Origin: Leptolinea sp964420995
GTDB lineage: Bacteria; Chloroflexota; Anaerolineae; Anaerolineales; Anaerolineaceae
Direction of reading: 5' to 3'
NCBI GenBank assembly: GCA_964420995.1
Contig: CAYQUX010000002.1
Span: 1-64,000 of the forward strand
Length of the DNA stretch: 64,000 bases
In this document: piece by piece, positions 33,022 through 42,253 of the stretch
Layout: every line of letters begins with the position of its first letter
How positions within the stretch are numbered: the stretch's first letter is position 1
Program-made: the position numbers and the translations under genes
The notes under the pieces: generated by a model
Told to the model about the DNA's origin: nothing
The model's database searches: none
Seen by the model: only the letters and a program-made list of their open reading frames with translations

Positions 33022-34485
33022 ATGAACAGAAAAAAGACATCCTTCTCATTCCTTCTGCAATTCGTGTTATCACTTTTTCTCGTTGGCCTGTTTACCTGGT
33101 TATTGCTTTTCTTCCAGACCAACCTCAATACACCGGTGATCGCCCTGCTCTTTTTATTGCCGGTTGTCATTGCGGCAGGAAATTTTGGCCTTACCGGAGG
33201 CATCACATCCTCTTTTGCCGCGTTTATGGCGTTTAATTACTTTTTTATCCCACCGTTTCATACATTGGCTGTCCATCAAACCCAGGATATTCTAGCCTTG
33301 ATTGTCTTTTTGGTGATCGCTGTGATTTTCAGCCAATCTCTCAGCCAGGCAAAGATCGGCATGGCGACCGCCGTTACACGCGAGAAAGAAACCACCATCC
33401 TGTATGAACTGAATGTGGCACTGGCCGGCTGCACACAGGAGGAAGAGATCCTTCAGATCGTTGGGAGTAAAATCGCTGAACATTTCCCGGTCGAGGTGGT
33501 TTCCATTCTACTTCACCAGACAACCGGTCCCAATCAGCATCTGGTTTTGCCGCAAAAATCTGCCACGCCAAACCGGCCTGCCGAAATCACATTGAAAATT
33601 TCCGGCGGCGGTGATATCAATGGTGAAATTGCAATCTGGCATACCGCAAAATTGGATCAACCGCGGCTCAGGCTTTTGCGCGCTTTTGCCAGTCAAACCA
33701 GTCTTGTCCTGGAAAAAGCATACCTGGCAAACGCGGAAAGACGTGCCCACCTTCTGGAAGAAAGTGACCGGCTCAAATCCACTCTTTTGTCGTCTGTTTC
33801 ACATGAATTGAGGACACCATTATCCACCATCAAGGCGTCAGTCTCCAGTCTTCGCAGCGGTGAAATAGACTGGGATTCGGATGCCCGTAAAGAATTATTA
33901 ACCGCCGTGGAAGAAGAAAGCGATCACCTGAACCAACTGGTGGGCAATTTACTTGACATGTCGCGCATCGAAATGGGCGCGTTGCAGCCTGCTCAAAAGA
34001 GTAATTCCCTGCGGGAAATAGTATCTGGCACGGTACGCCGCATGCGCCAGCCGTTGGCGACGCACAACCTGCTTATCAACTTTCCAGATGATCTTCCCCT
34101 TGTTTTCGTGGACTACAGCCAGATGGATCAGGTTTTCGCGAATCTTTTAAGCAATAGCGCCAAATACGCGCCGGTCGGATCCAGAATAACAGTTAATGCC
34201 ATTCGGCTTTCGGAAGACATGGTACAGGTGCAGGTGATTAATGAGGGTCCGCCCGTCGCCGAAGAGCATCTGACCCGAATTTTTGACAAATTCTACCGCG
34301 TTACCGATGCCGCCATGGTAACCGGCACAGGTCTGGGTCTATCGATTTGTAAAGGTATCATCGAAGCGCATCATGGGAAAATCTGGGCGGAGAATCGGAA
34401 AGAGGGATTTACTTTTACCTTTACAATTCCAGTGGCATCAAGAAAAACTCTCCAGCTTGAGTCCGAAGTGAAAGATATTTTATGA
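33022..34485 (+). CDS. sensor histidine kinase, KdpD C-terminal-like
   Basis: A 487-residue membrane kinase. The N-terminus has four close hydrophobic helices (about 10-105) of the DUF4118 type found in KdpD, with FNYFFIPPFHTLAV. A GAF-like region follows (about 125-235), then HisKA with phospho-His261 in SSVSHELRTPLSTIK, an N-box (ANLLSNSAKYAP), and a G-box (GTGLGLSICKGIIEAHHG). The KdpD/USP head of about 350 residues that senses potassium in E. coli is absent. The gene overlaps its response regulator by four bases. No kdpFABC pump genes are in the window, so the signal and target are open. Confidence 0.9.
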   Translation: MNRKKTSFSFLLQFVLSLFLVGLFTWLLLFFQTNLNTPVIALLFLLPVVIAAGNFGLTGGITSSFAAFMAFNYFFIPPFHTLAVHQTQDILALIVFLVIAVIFSQSLSQAKIGMATAVTREKETTILYELNVALAGCTQEEEILQIVGSKIAEHFPVEVVSILLHQTTGPNQHLVLPQKSATPNRPAEITLKISGGGDINGEIAIWHTAKLDQPRLRLLRAFASQTSLVLEKAYLANAERRAHLLEESDRLKSTLLSSVSHELRTPLSTIKASVSSLRSGEIDWDSDARKELLTAVEEESDHLNQLVGNLLDMSRIEMGALQPAQKSNSLREIVSGTVRRMRQPLATHNLLINFPDDLPLVFVDYSQMDQVFANLLSNSAKYAPVGSRITVNAIRLSEDMVQVQVINEGPPVAEEHLTRIFDKFYRVTDAAMVTGTGLGLSICKGIIEAHHGKIWAENRKEGFTFTFTIPVASRKTLQLESEVKDIL

Positions 34486-35177
34486 ACATACAACCTGTCA
34501 TACTGGTCATCGACGACGAACCGCAAATCTTGCGGGCATTAAAAACAATACTGGGTTCCAAACAATTTCGTGTCATTACCGCCAACCGTGGGGAAGAAGG
34601 ATTGGTACTGGCTGCCACTCAGAAGCCTGACCTGATCATTCTAGACCTGAGTCTGCCTGACCTTTCCGGAATGGAAGTATGCTCGCGTATTCGTGAATGG
34701 AGCCAGGTTCCCATCATCATACTTTCAGTTCGAGACAGGGAGAATGACAAAGTTCAGGCATTGGACCGGGGAGCGGATGATTACCTGACCAAGCCATTCG
34801 GGATTGAAGAACTACTGGCGCGCATCCGTGTGGCATTACGCCACAGTAACCAATCTGGCGGTTCACAACAATCAATCATCACGGCGGGGTCTATTGAAAT
34901 CGATCTGGTAAAGCATATCGTCACCCGGTCAGGAACAGAAATTAAGCTGACGGCAACCGAGTTCAAGGTACTTGCCTATCTGGCTGCCCATGCCGACCGA
35001 GTTCTTACCCATCAGGCGATCCTCAATCATGTCTGGGATATCACTGACACGGACAGGGTGGAATATTTACGCGTGTACATCGGCCAGTTGCGGAAAAAAT
35101 TGGAAACAAATCCAGAGGAACCGGAATACATCATCACGGAATCGGGTGTGGGTTACCGGTTCCTGACAGATAAATAA
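34482..35177 (+). CDS. response regulator, OmpR/KdpE family
   Basis: A 231-residue two-domain regulator. The receiver (about 6-118) has the acidic pair Asp11-Asp12, phospho-acceptor Asp55 in LIILDLSLPD, and switch Lys in YLTKPFGIEELLARI near 101-115. A winged-helix OmpR DNA-binding domain follows (about 140-228: LTATEFKVLAYLAAHADRVL, then YLRVYIGQLRKKLE). The KdpE likeness comes from its pairing with a KdpD-type kinase and the wording of the receiver. The start overlaps the kinase stop, giving equal production. Targets unknown. Confidence 0.92.
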   Translation: MNIQPVILVIDDEPQILRALKTILGSKQFRVITANRGEEGLVLAATQKPDLIILDLSLPDLSGMEVCSRIREWSQVPIIILSVRDRENDKVQALDRGADDYLTKPFGIEELLARIRVALRHSNQSGGSQQSIITAGSIEIDLVKHIVTRSGTEIKLTATEFKVLAYLAAHADRVLTHQAILNHVWDITDTDRVEYLRVYIGQLRKKLETNPEEPEYIITESGVGYRFLTDK

Positions 35178-35258
35178 ACATTTTTGGAAATTATTAACGC
35201 ATAAGTCAGTTATCCTTCAGGCACCACATAGTTTTCTTTCACAATAAACAGGAATTAC

Positions 35259-36044
35259 ATGCCAGACTGCCCACCCTTGCACCTATCTGATCGTGAAAAA
35301 ATTCGCTATGAACGTCAAACAGACCTGTCGGAAATAGGCACGGAAGGTCAATTAAAGCTGAAGAATTCAAGTATTCTAATTATCGGCGTCGGTGGACTTG
35401 GATCGTCGGCAGGGTTGTACCTGGCAGCCGCCGGGGTCGGTCACATCGGTATAATGGACAGGGACCAAATAGAACCATCCAACCTGCAGCGGCAAATCCT
35501 ATATGACAGCCAACAAATTGGTGAAAGGAAGGTTACAGCCGCCGCGGCACGTATTCAATCGTTAAATCCTCATATCAACGTTGAACCCTACGATCTTGAT
35601 TTCCACCAGAATACAGCAAGAGAAATCGCCGGGCGATACGATTTATTGCTGGATTGCACGGACAATTTGATAACCCGCTGCGAGATCAATGAGTTTTGTG
35701 TTCGTTCAGAAAAACCGGAAGTGTTCGGGGCTGTTGAGGGATTCGAAGGCCAGACCAGTGTGTTTGATGCCCTTACCGGTCCCTGTTATTCCTGCGTGTT
35801 TCCCATTACTCAAAAGGAATATGCCCCAAACATTAATGCGCCTGACGGAGTGATCAGCCCGCTGCCAGGGGTGATTGGATCCATTATGGCCATGGAAACC
35901 ATAAAATACCTTCTCAAACTGGGGCAGAATTTAACCGGCCGTCTTTTGATTTACGACGGACTGGAAGGTACCTTTCAAAATGTGATTATTAATAAACGGC
36001 CTGACTGCCCTGTGTGTGGAAGATCAGGGAAGATGCGTACATAA
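35259..36044 (+). CDS. ThiF/MoeB/HesA-type sulfur-carrier adenylyltransferase
   Basis: A 261-residue E1-like enzyme that adenylates the C-terminal Gly-Gly of a small ubiquitin-like sulfur carrier (ThiS or MoaD). After RYERQTDLSEIG the Rossmann ATP site is IIGVGGLGSSAGLYLAAAGVG near 45-65. The catalytic Arg lies in SNLQRQILYD near 75-84, with Asp in LLLDCTDNLITR near 128-139. Two CxxC pairs for zinc are present: CYSC near 179 and CPVC near 251. There is no rhodanese domain. Neither thiS/moaD nor other cofactor genes are adjacent, so thiamine, molybdopterin or cysteine paths cannot be told apart. Confidence 0.9.
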   Translation: MPDCPPLHLSDREKIRYERQTDLSEIGTEGQLKLKNSSILIIGVGGLGSSAGLYLAAAGVGHIGIMDRDQIEPSNLQRQILYDSQQIGERKVTAAAARIQSLNPHINVEPYDLDFHQNTAREIAGRYDLLLDCTDNLITRCEINEFCVRSEKPEVFGAVEGFEGQTSVFDALTGPCYSCVFPITQKEYAPNINAPDGVISPLPGVIGSIMAMETIKYLLKLGQNLTGRLLIYDGLEGTFQNVIINKRPDCPVCGRSGKMRT

Positions 36045-36110
36045 ACAGATTTCGCGTATGGTGTTTTAACATCTATAATAATAAAATTCATCCAACCACA
36101 GGAGTTTGCC

Positions 36111-37217
36111 ATGCCTACTGATGTTCCATATATTCCGGTTGACACACTGGCCGCTTTTATGCGAGACGTTTTCATTGGCTGCGGTGTCCCAACCGATGAA
36201 GCCGCGATTTGCTCGGATGTTCTGATCACCTCGGACCGCAGAGGTATTGAATCACATGGCATAGGACGCCTTAAACTCTATTTTGACCGCATTCGCAAGG
36301 GGATTCAATTACCCACAACGACGTTTGAAATTGTACGGGAAACTCCGACCACGGCCGTAGTCGACGGTCATCATGGTATGGGACAGGTGATCGGTGTGCG
36401 CTCCATGGAACTGGCCATCGCTAAAGCCAGGCAATACGGTATGGGATCAGTGGCTGTCCGTAATTCGACCCATTTCGGAATCGCCGGCTACTATCCTTTG
36501 ATGGCAGTCAACGCCGGGATGATTGGTATGGCTTTTACGAATGCCCGCCCGAGCATCGCCCCCACCTTCAGCGTTCAGCCCATGCTGGGCACCAATCCAA
36601 TCGCATTCGGAGCTCCCACCGATGAGGACTGCCCATTCCTGTATGACGCCGCCACCAGCATTACACAGCGCGGTAAATTCGAAGTCCTTGCCCGCCAGGG
36701 TAAACCGGCTAAACCCGGATGGGCGATTAACTCGCAGGGTGAAACAATCACCGACGCGGATCAGGTTTTACAGGGGTTCGCGAAAGACGCGGCAGCCTTG
36801 CTCCCATTGGGCGGCGCCGGGGAAGACCTGGCCGGTTACAAAGGCTATGGGTTGGCAACCATTGTTGAAATTCTAAGCGCATCCTTGCAACAGGGAAAGT
36901 TCCTTTGGGATCTTTCCGGCATCAGCCCAGAAGGAAAAATCCAGCCTAATTACCTCGGGCACTTCTTCATGGCCATTCAGGTCGAAGCATTCTGTTCTCT
37001 TGAAGACTTCAAGCATTCCACAGGAGAGATCATCCGCCAGCTCCGCGCCGCGCGTAAAGCACCCGGCTCTGCCCGCATATTCTCTGCCGGAGAGAAGGAA
37101 TTCATCTCCGAAAAGGATACGGCTGTAAGAGGAATTCCGATCGTGCCCAACCTGCAAAAGGATATTCTGGAAATGCGTCAGGCTCTGCGCCTTGATCAGT
37201 ACAATTTCCCGTTCTGA
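36111..37217 (+). CDS. Ldh_2 family NAD(P)-dependent oxidoreductase
   Basis: A 368-residue member of the malate/L-lactate dehydrogenase (YlbC, YiaK, ComC) family, unrelated to classic LDH. It reduces 2-oxo acids or related substrates with NAD(P)H. Family marks: SDRRGIESHGIGRLKLY near 43-59, the active-site block VRNSTHFGIAGYYPLMA near 118-134, TNARPSIAPTF, LGTNPIAFGAP near 160-170, DAATSITQRGK, and the nucleotide-loop GYKGYGLATIVEIL near 244-257. The spacing of Ser/His blocks is standard. No pathway genes adjoin that would name a substrate. Single gene after ThiF, with a terminator-like hairpin downstream. Confidence 0.88.
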   Translation: MPTDVPYIPVDTLAAFMRDVFIGCGVPTDEAAICSDVLITSDRRGIESHGIGRLKLYFDRIRKGIQLPTTTFEIVRETPTTAVVDGHHGMGQVIGVRSMELAIAKARQYGMGSVAVRNSTHFGIAGYYPLMAVNAGMIGMAFTNARPSIAPTFSVQPMLGTNPIAFGAPTDEDCPFLYDAATSITQRGKFEVLARQGKPAKPGWAINSQGETITDADQVLQGFAKDAAALLPLGGAGEDLAGYKGYGLATIVEILSASLQQGKFLWDLSGISPEGKIQPNYLGHFFMAIQVEAFCSLEDFKHSTGEIIRQLRAARKAPGSARIFSAGEKEFISEKDTAVRGIPIVPNLQKDILEMRQALRLDQYNFPF

Positions 37218-37281
37218 TTCAATTTGAATCCAGATCGGCGACAGTTGTCCCGAAAACTGGAGTAAAATTGGTTTTGTTCCG

Positions 37282-37313
37282 CCGCCGACCGGCTTCTGGT
37301 GGGCGGCTTTCTT
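37282..37313 (+). terminator. probable terminator after Ldh_2 gene
   Basis: A nine-base GC-rich stem with one mismatch (37282-37290 with 37298-37306), followed by CTTTCTT. Confidence 0.65.
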
Positions 37314-37344
37314 AATACCAATAATTTATTGTTCCGGTGATGTA

Positions 37345-38010
37345 ATGACAATAAAAGCATTCATTTTTGATTTTGACGGCTTGATCCTTGATACAGAAAC
37401 CCCGGATTTTGAGGCCTGGCAGGAAGTTTTTCAACAGCATGGCCTTTTCCTTCCATTATCAGAATGGCAAAAATCACTGGGCACAAGCCGTAATGTTTTT
37501 GATCCGCCAACATATCTGGAAGAATTGCTAAGACACCCCATAAACAAAAAAGAGGTGGAACACAGACATCAGGTCATTTCTCTTGCCCGTATTTGCCGGC
37601 AGAGAACACTTCCTGGCGTAACTGAATTGCTGGTTTCCGCGCGGGAACGGGGAATAAAACTGGCAGTGGCTTCAAGCAGTTCCGCGGACTGGGTCTGGCT
37701 TAACCTCGCCCGTCTTGATCTCGCGCATTTTTTTGATACCATATGCACGGGGAATGAAGTTCACGAAGTCAAACCCAATCCGGCCGTGTATCAACTCGCG
37801 CTTAAGGAACTGGGAGTAAACCCCGAAGAAGCCGTAGTTTTTGAAGATTCCCCCAATGGGATCAGAGGAGCGCAAAACGCAGGTATTTTCTGTGTGGCAG
37901 TACCCAATGGCATATCCAGCCAGTTAAATGTGGAGCATGCCGACCTGATCATCAAGTCTCTGGCCGACATTACAGTCGATGATATTCTGGCGATGCCAGT
38001 CAAATCCTGA
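37345..38010 (+). CDS. HAD-IA phosphatase/phosphomutase-like
   Basis: A 221-residue HAD enzyme with a small helical cap (C1). Motif I is FIFDFDGLILDTE near 5-17 (Asp9, Asp11), motif II is VASSSSADW near 109-117, the motif III Lys lies in HEVKPNPAVYQLALKELG near 140-157, and motif IV is VVFEDSPNGIRGAQNAG near 163-179. The layout fits the beta-phosphoglucomutase/YhcW/GS1 group. It lies 15 bases before a GH1 glucosidase, so a sugar-phosphate substrate (for example beta-glucose-1-phosphate or a sugar salvage product) is plausible but not proven. Confidence 0.87.
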   Translation: MTIKAFIFDFDGLILDTETPDFEAWQEVFQQHGLFLPLSEWQKSLGTSRNVFDPPTYLEELLRHPINKKEVEHRHQVISLARICRQRTLPGVTELLVSARERGIKLAVASSSSADWVWLNLARLDLAHFFDTICTGNEVHEVKPNPAVYQLALKELGVNPEEAVVFEDSPNGIRGAQNAGIFCVAVPNGISSQLNVEHADLIIKSLADITVDDILAMPVKS

Positions 38011-38025
38011 AAGGTACACGACATT

Positions 38026-39390
38026 ATGGAAATCAATTTTCCTGACGGTTTTTTATGGGGCGCCGCGACTGCGTCATATCAGATCGAGGGAGGTTGGAAC
38101 GAGGATGGCCGCGGTCTCTCCATATGGGATACCTTCAGCAAGAAGCCGGGCAAGGTTTTCCACGGCGATACAGGTGACGTCGCCGCCGATCATTATCATC
38201 ACTGGAAGGAAGATGTTGTCCTGATGAAAGAGATGGGGCTGCCAGTGTACCGGTTCTCCTTCGCCTGGCCGCGTATACTACCCGAAGGTAAAGGGAAGGT
38301 TAATCCAAAAGGACTGGAGTTTTACGACCGCCTGGTGGATGAATTGCTGGCAAATAATATCCGCCCGTTTCCCACCCTATATCACTGGGACCTTCCCCAG
38401 GTACTTGAAGACCAGGGTGGATGGGTTAATCGACAGACGGCAGACTATTTCTCAGAATTTGCCAGCCTGCTGGTCACGCACTTTAGCGATCGGATAAAAG
38501 ATTGGATCACCCTCAATGAACCCTGGGTGGTTTCCATGCTCGGTTATTACAATGGAGAATTCGCCCCGGGAATTGCCGATAAAACCTCCGCGGCGGCTTC
38601 CACTCACCACCTTCTGGTGGGTCACGGGAAGGCGGTTCAAGCCATGCGAGCAGCCGCGAAACAACCATTGCAGATCGGCATTACTCTTAACCTGAGTTCT
38701 ATCGAAAGCGCATCAAAACAGCCCGAAGACATAAAGGCAGCCTATCTTCGCGACATTCACCTAAATCGAATTTTCCTTGATCCCCTGTATTATGGAAAGT
38801 ATCCTGATGAAGTCACCTGTGAAGAAGGTTTCCAATTCCCTGCGGGATATGAAAAGGATTTCCCGGATATTACCACACCAACAGAGTTCCTCGGAATTAA
38901 TAATTATTTTCGGGAGGTTGTGAAATACAATCACCAATCTCCTGTCAAATATGACATGGTGCATCCGGAAGGCAGCACATACTCTGAAATGTGGGAAATG
39001 ACCCCGCATGGCATGTACGATCTGTTGGCACGTTTGAAGAAAGATTACCCGGTGAAAGCCATCTACATCACAGAAAATGGCACAGCGGTTACTGATGGCG
39101 TGGATGCGGATAACCGGGTTCGCGATTCCCGCCGCATACAGTACCTGCAAGATTATATCGCGGCTGTTCATCAGGCCATCCAGGCCGGAGTTCCGGTTAA
39201 AGGATATTTTGTGTGGTCTTTGATGGACAATTTTGAATGGACACGCGGTTACAGCCGCCGATTTGGTATCATTTTCATAGATTATGAGAATGGCTGCCGC
39301 CGGATACTCAAAGACAGTGCACGCTGGTACAGTCAGGTAATTCGCCAGAATGGGTTCAAATTAAAAACATATTATGCCGAACCCTTTTAA
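38026..39390 (+). CDS. beta-glucosidase, GH1 family
   Basis: A 454-residue cytoplasmic retaining glycosidase with no signal peptide. It opens with FPDGFLWGAATASYQIEGGW. The acid/base Glu is in TLNEPWV near 163-169 and the nucleophile Glu in YITENGTAV near 346-354. Sugar contacts are YHWDLPQVL near 118-126 and WSLMDNFEWTRGYSRRFGI near 397-415. It probably cleaves cellobiose or other short beta-glucosides taken up by the cell. AAAGG precedes the ATG. It is coupled to the upstream HAD gene, which together suggests disaccharide use. Confidence 0.95.
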   Translation: MEINFPDGFLWGAATASYQIEGGWNEDGRGLSIWDTFSKKPGKVFHGDTGDVAADHYHHWKEDVVLMKEMGLPVYRFSFAWPRILPEGKGKVNPKGLEFYDRLVDELLANNIRPFPTLYHWDLPQVLEDQGGWVNRQTADYFSEFASLLVTHFSDRIKDWITLNEPWVVSMLGYYNGEFAPGIADKTSAAASTHHLLVGHGKAVQAMRAAAKQPLQIGITLNLSSIESASKQPEDIKAAYLRDIHLNRIFLDPLYYGKYPDEVTCEEGFQFPAGYEKDFPDITTPTEFLGINNYFREVVKYNHQSPVKYDMVHPEGSTYSEMWEMTPHGMYDLLARLKKDYPVKAIYITENGTAVTDGVDADNRVRDSRRIQYLQDYIAAVHQAIQAGVPVKGYFVWSLMDNFEWTRGYSRRFGIIFIDYENGCRRILKDSARWYSQVIRQNGFKLKTYYAEPF

Positions 39391-39478
39391 ACCAGCCAAT
39401 TGTTTTCGGCTCGTTGGAAAGGTATACTATTCTCCAATCAAATGAATGAAACGATGATCTTCTAACCATAAAAAAACC

Positions 39479-41692
39479 ATGAAAATAGAAGACTTGATGG
39501 CCATCCTTCCAGAAAGTTACAGCGCGGTTGACCGCGAAGTGGTACAGCGCGCCTACGCTTACGCTGAGGAAGCTCATCGGGACCAGAAACGGGCATCTGG
39601 AGAGCCCTATATCACCCATTGCGTGGCAGTGGCGGGAATTCTGGCTGAAATGAAAATCCCCCCTGTGGTCGTTATCGCCGGTCTGCTGCACGATACGGTG
39701 GAAGACACAAAGATTACCAATGCTGATCTGGCGCGCGATTTTGGCGAAGAGGTGGCCAAACTGGTGGACGGGGTCACCAAACTGACCAACCTGCCGCGCG
39801 TTTCGCGCGGTGACCAACACATGGAAGATGTTGCCAGTGAAAAGTCCGCTCAGCCGGTTGAAGAGGAGGAGTCTTCGCTCAATCGCAGCCGTCGAAGAGA
39901 CCTGGCATCGGAAACGCTGCGGAAAACCTTCATGGCTATGGGGGAAGATATCCGTGTAGTGTTGATCAAACTGGCTGACCGCCTTCACAATATGCGAACG
40001 TTGGGTTTTATGCCAGAATCCAAACGCCGCCGTATTGCCCAGGAAACCCTGGATATTTTTGCCCCACTGGCGAATCGCCTGGGTATCTGGCAGATGAAAT
40101 GGGAACTGGAAGACCTTGGGTTCCGCTACGCCATGCCAGATAAATATAAGGAAATTGCGGAAAATCTGGCCGAGCGCCAGGAAGACCGCACCCGTCAGGT
40201 TCAGAGTATTCAGGTCAGACTGCAAAACATTATGGCGCAGGCCGGGATTAAAGTCGAAATATCCGGTCGTCCCAAGCATATTTATTCCATCTATAAAAAG
40301 ATGAATGACAAAGGCAAACCCTTCGAAATGGTGCGTGATCTGCGCGCCTTTCGTCTGATCGTGCCGGACATTCCTTCGTGTTACGCCGCGCTGGGGGTGA
40401 TCCACACCCGCTGGCGACCAATTCCCCACGAATTTGACGATTACATAGCCGCCCCAAAAGACAATTTTTATCAATCGCTGCATACGGCCATCATCTATGA
40501 TGATGGGAAACCTCTGGAAGTTCAGATCCGCACCCCTGAAATGCACCAGAATGCCGAGTATGGTATCGCGGCGCACTGGCGTTACAAGGAACGCGGCCGG
40601 CGCGACGAAACCTATGAGCAGCGCATCAACTGGATCAGACAGTTGATGGACTGGCGTCAGGATGTGAATGACGCCCAGGAATTTGTTGACAGCATGAAGA
40701 CAGACGTGTTTCAGGACCGTGTCTATGTCTTCACTCCCAGGGGAGATATCATCGATCTTCCTGCCGGCTCCACACCAATTGACTTCGCCTATCATGTTCA
40801 TACCCAGATCGGTCACCGCTGCCGCGGCGCAAAGATCAATGGAAAACTGGTTACCCTGGACTACACATTAAAGACTGGTGACCAGGTGGAAATCCTCACC
40901 GCCAAACAGGGCGGTCCGAGTCGCGATTGGTTGAATGTCAACCTCGGGTTGATCCGCACCCAGCGTGCCCGCTCCAAGGTGCGACAGTGGTTCAAGAAAC
41001 AGGATCGCGATCAAAACATCAGCCAGGGAAAAACTCTCCTTGATCGTGAATTGCGCCGGTTGGGGATCACCGATTTCGATCTTGAAAAGGTCGCCCGTGA
41101 TTTTGAATATCACGAAATCGATGATCTGTACGAAGACCTGGGCTGCGGTGATTTTTCGATGGGGCGCATTATCAATCGCTTATCGGAGGTCGAGAAAGAC
41201 CGGCAGCCCGATATTTTGGAAACAAAAGTCGGCGGCGAATCCAAAAAGGTTGGCAATGCGGTAATTGTCCTTGGTTTGAAGGGAATTCTCACCAGCCTGG
41301 CACGTTGCTGCAACCCGGCCCCGGGCGATGAGATCATCGGGTATATCACCCGTGGCAGAGGCGCCACCATTCACCGGCAAGATTGCCCCAACATGCTGCG
41401 CCTGACCGATCGTGACCGTCTTGTTAAGGTCAACTGGGGAGAAGCGCAAAAAACCTTTCCCGTTGCCGTTCAGATCAAGGCTTACGACCGGCAGGGACTT
41501 ATGGGCGATATTTCTTCCATCCTGACCAATGAAGGGATTAACGTCCTGGATATTAATTTGAAGGTTAATCAAAACCTGGCCGCTTTCAATCTTATTCTGG
41601 AAATTGGCGATATCGCCCAGTTAAGTAGAGTTTTGACAAAAATTGAAAATTTACCCAATGTTCTGGAAGCCCGCAGGCAAAAACCGGGGTAA
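39479..41692 (+). CDS. RelA/SpoT family (p)ppGpp synthetase/hydrolase
   Basis: A 737-residue long Rel protein for the stringent response. The HD hydrolase is intact (THCVAVAGILAEM then GLLHDTVEDT, with His71-Asp72). The synthetase has GRPKHIYSIYKKM near 261-273 and the YQSLHTAI loop near 331-338, but the charge motif is EFDD (318-321). That form is usual for synthesis-only RelA; bifunctional Rel usually has RFKD. A TGS domain follows (VFTPRGDIIDLPAGSTPIDF near 418-437), then a Cys/His element (LARCCNPAPGDEIIGY) and a C-terminal ACT domain (about 660-735). An insertion of about 25 acidic residues lies near 118-142. The start is an ATG without a clear SD. Confidence 0.95.
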   Translation: MKIEDLMAILPESYSAVDREVVQRAYAYAEEAHRDQKRASGEPYITHCVAVAGILAEMKIPPVVVIAGLLHDTVEDTKITNADLARDFGEEVAKLVDGVTKLTNLPRVSRGDQHMEDVASEKSAQPVEEEESSLNRSRRRDLASETLRKTFMAMGEDIRVVLIKLADRLHNMRTLGFMPESKRRRIAQETLDIFAPLANRLGIWQMKWELEDLGFRYAMPDKYKEIAENLAERQEDRTRQVQSIQVRLQNIMAQAGIKVEISGRPKHIYSIYKKMNDKGKPFEMVRDLRAFRLIVPDIPSCYAALGVIHTRWRPIPHEFDDYIAAPKDNFYQSLHTAIIYDDGKPLEVQIRTPEMHQNAEYGIAAHWRYKERGRRDETYEQRINWIRQLMDWRQDVNDAQEFVDSMKTDVFQDRVYVFTPRGDIIDLPAGSTPIDFAYHVHTQIGHRCRGAKINGKLVTLDYTLKTGDQVEILTAKQGGPSRDWLNVNLGLIRTQRARSKVRQWFKKQDRDQNISQGKTLLDRELRRLGITDFDLEKVARDFEYHEIDDLYEDLGCGDFSMGRIINRLSEVEKDRQPDILETKVGGESKKVGNAVIVLGLKGILTSLARCCNPAPGDEIIGYITRGRGATIHRQDCPNMLRLTDRDRLVKVNWGEAQKTFPVAVQIKAYDRQGLMGDISSILTNEGINVLDINLKVNQNLAAFNLILEIGDIAQLSRVLTKIENLPNVLEARRQKPG

Positions 41693-41785
41693 TTTACAAA
41701 AATTATACGGATTAATACTTTACGCATTGCTTCCATTGCGGTAAAATCGCTCCGCTTTTCAAAAAGCCTTTTCTAAGGACATGAT

Positions 41786-42253
41786 TTGAAGGATACGGAA
41801 ATACGTCATAAGACCGCGATAACCGCAGCCGTGATAGGCTTTACAGCTTCGTCCTATCGCCCCGTTCAGAAGCGGACACGAAAACTGTCCATGCGCATGG
41901 AGGGTTTTGCGGATTGGTGGACGGTGAATGACCGTAACTTTTCCATAATCCGCGCTATCACTGTCACTTTTTTGGGTGTTATGGCATTTCTGCTGGCGAT
42001 CGTACTTCTGACAACAAGTGGAAGTGATCTGATTTATACCTTGAATAAGTATCAAGACATATATGGTTTTGCTTTTCTCGGATTGATTTATTCAATATAC
42101 TTGACCTACCTGGAAATTACGGTTATAAAAGCGGTCTGTCCGTTCTATGTACAATTTGCAACAATCGTTTCAATCATACTTTTATACTCAATTATGCGTC
42201 TGGTTCAAAACCGGCGTGATCTAAATTTGTCCCTGGAGGATAAGAATGGCTAG
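41786..42253 (+). CDS. reduced VKOR-like membrane protein
   Basis: 155 residues from a TTG at 41786, supported by AAGGA six bases upstream. An ATG at 41781 stops at once. About 50 basic, soluble residues lead into three hydrophobic helices. The stretch YSIYLTYLEITVIKAVCPFY near 109-128 matches the end of vitamin K epoxide reductase family domains, which form disulfides in exported proteins. There the active pair is CPxC; here it is CPFY, so the second Cys is gone and the first two helices with their Cys pair are missing. Redox activity is therefore doubtful. It overlaps the next gene by eight bases. Confidence 0.55.
   Translation: MKDTEIRHKTAITAAVIGFTASSYRPVQKRTRKLSMRMEGFADWWTVNDRNFSIIRAITVTFLGVMAFLLAIVLLTTSGSDLIYTLNKYQDIYGFAFLGLIYSIYLTYLEITVIKAVCPFYVQFATIVSIILLYSIMRLVQNRRDLNLSLEDKNG

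Noticed and set aside
33022..35177. Potassium-responsive kdp system
   Set aside because: No pump genes and no KdpD sensor head, so only a KdpDE-like pair is claimed.
39356..40816. A 486-codon open frame on the minus strand across the glucosidase end and rel
   Set aside because: It is antisense to two well-supported genes with intact motifs, shows no domain, and reflects codon bias of the true frames.
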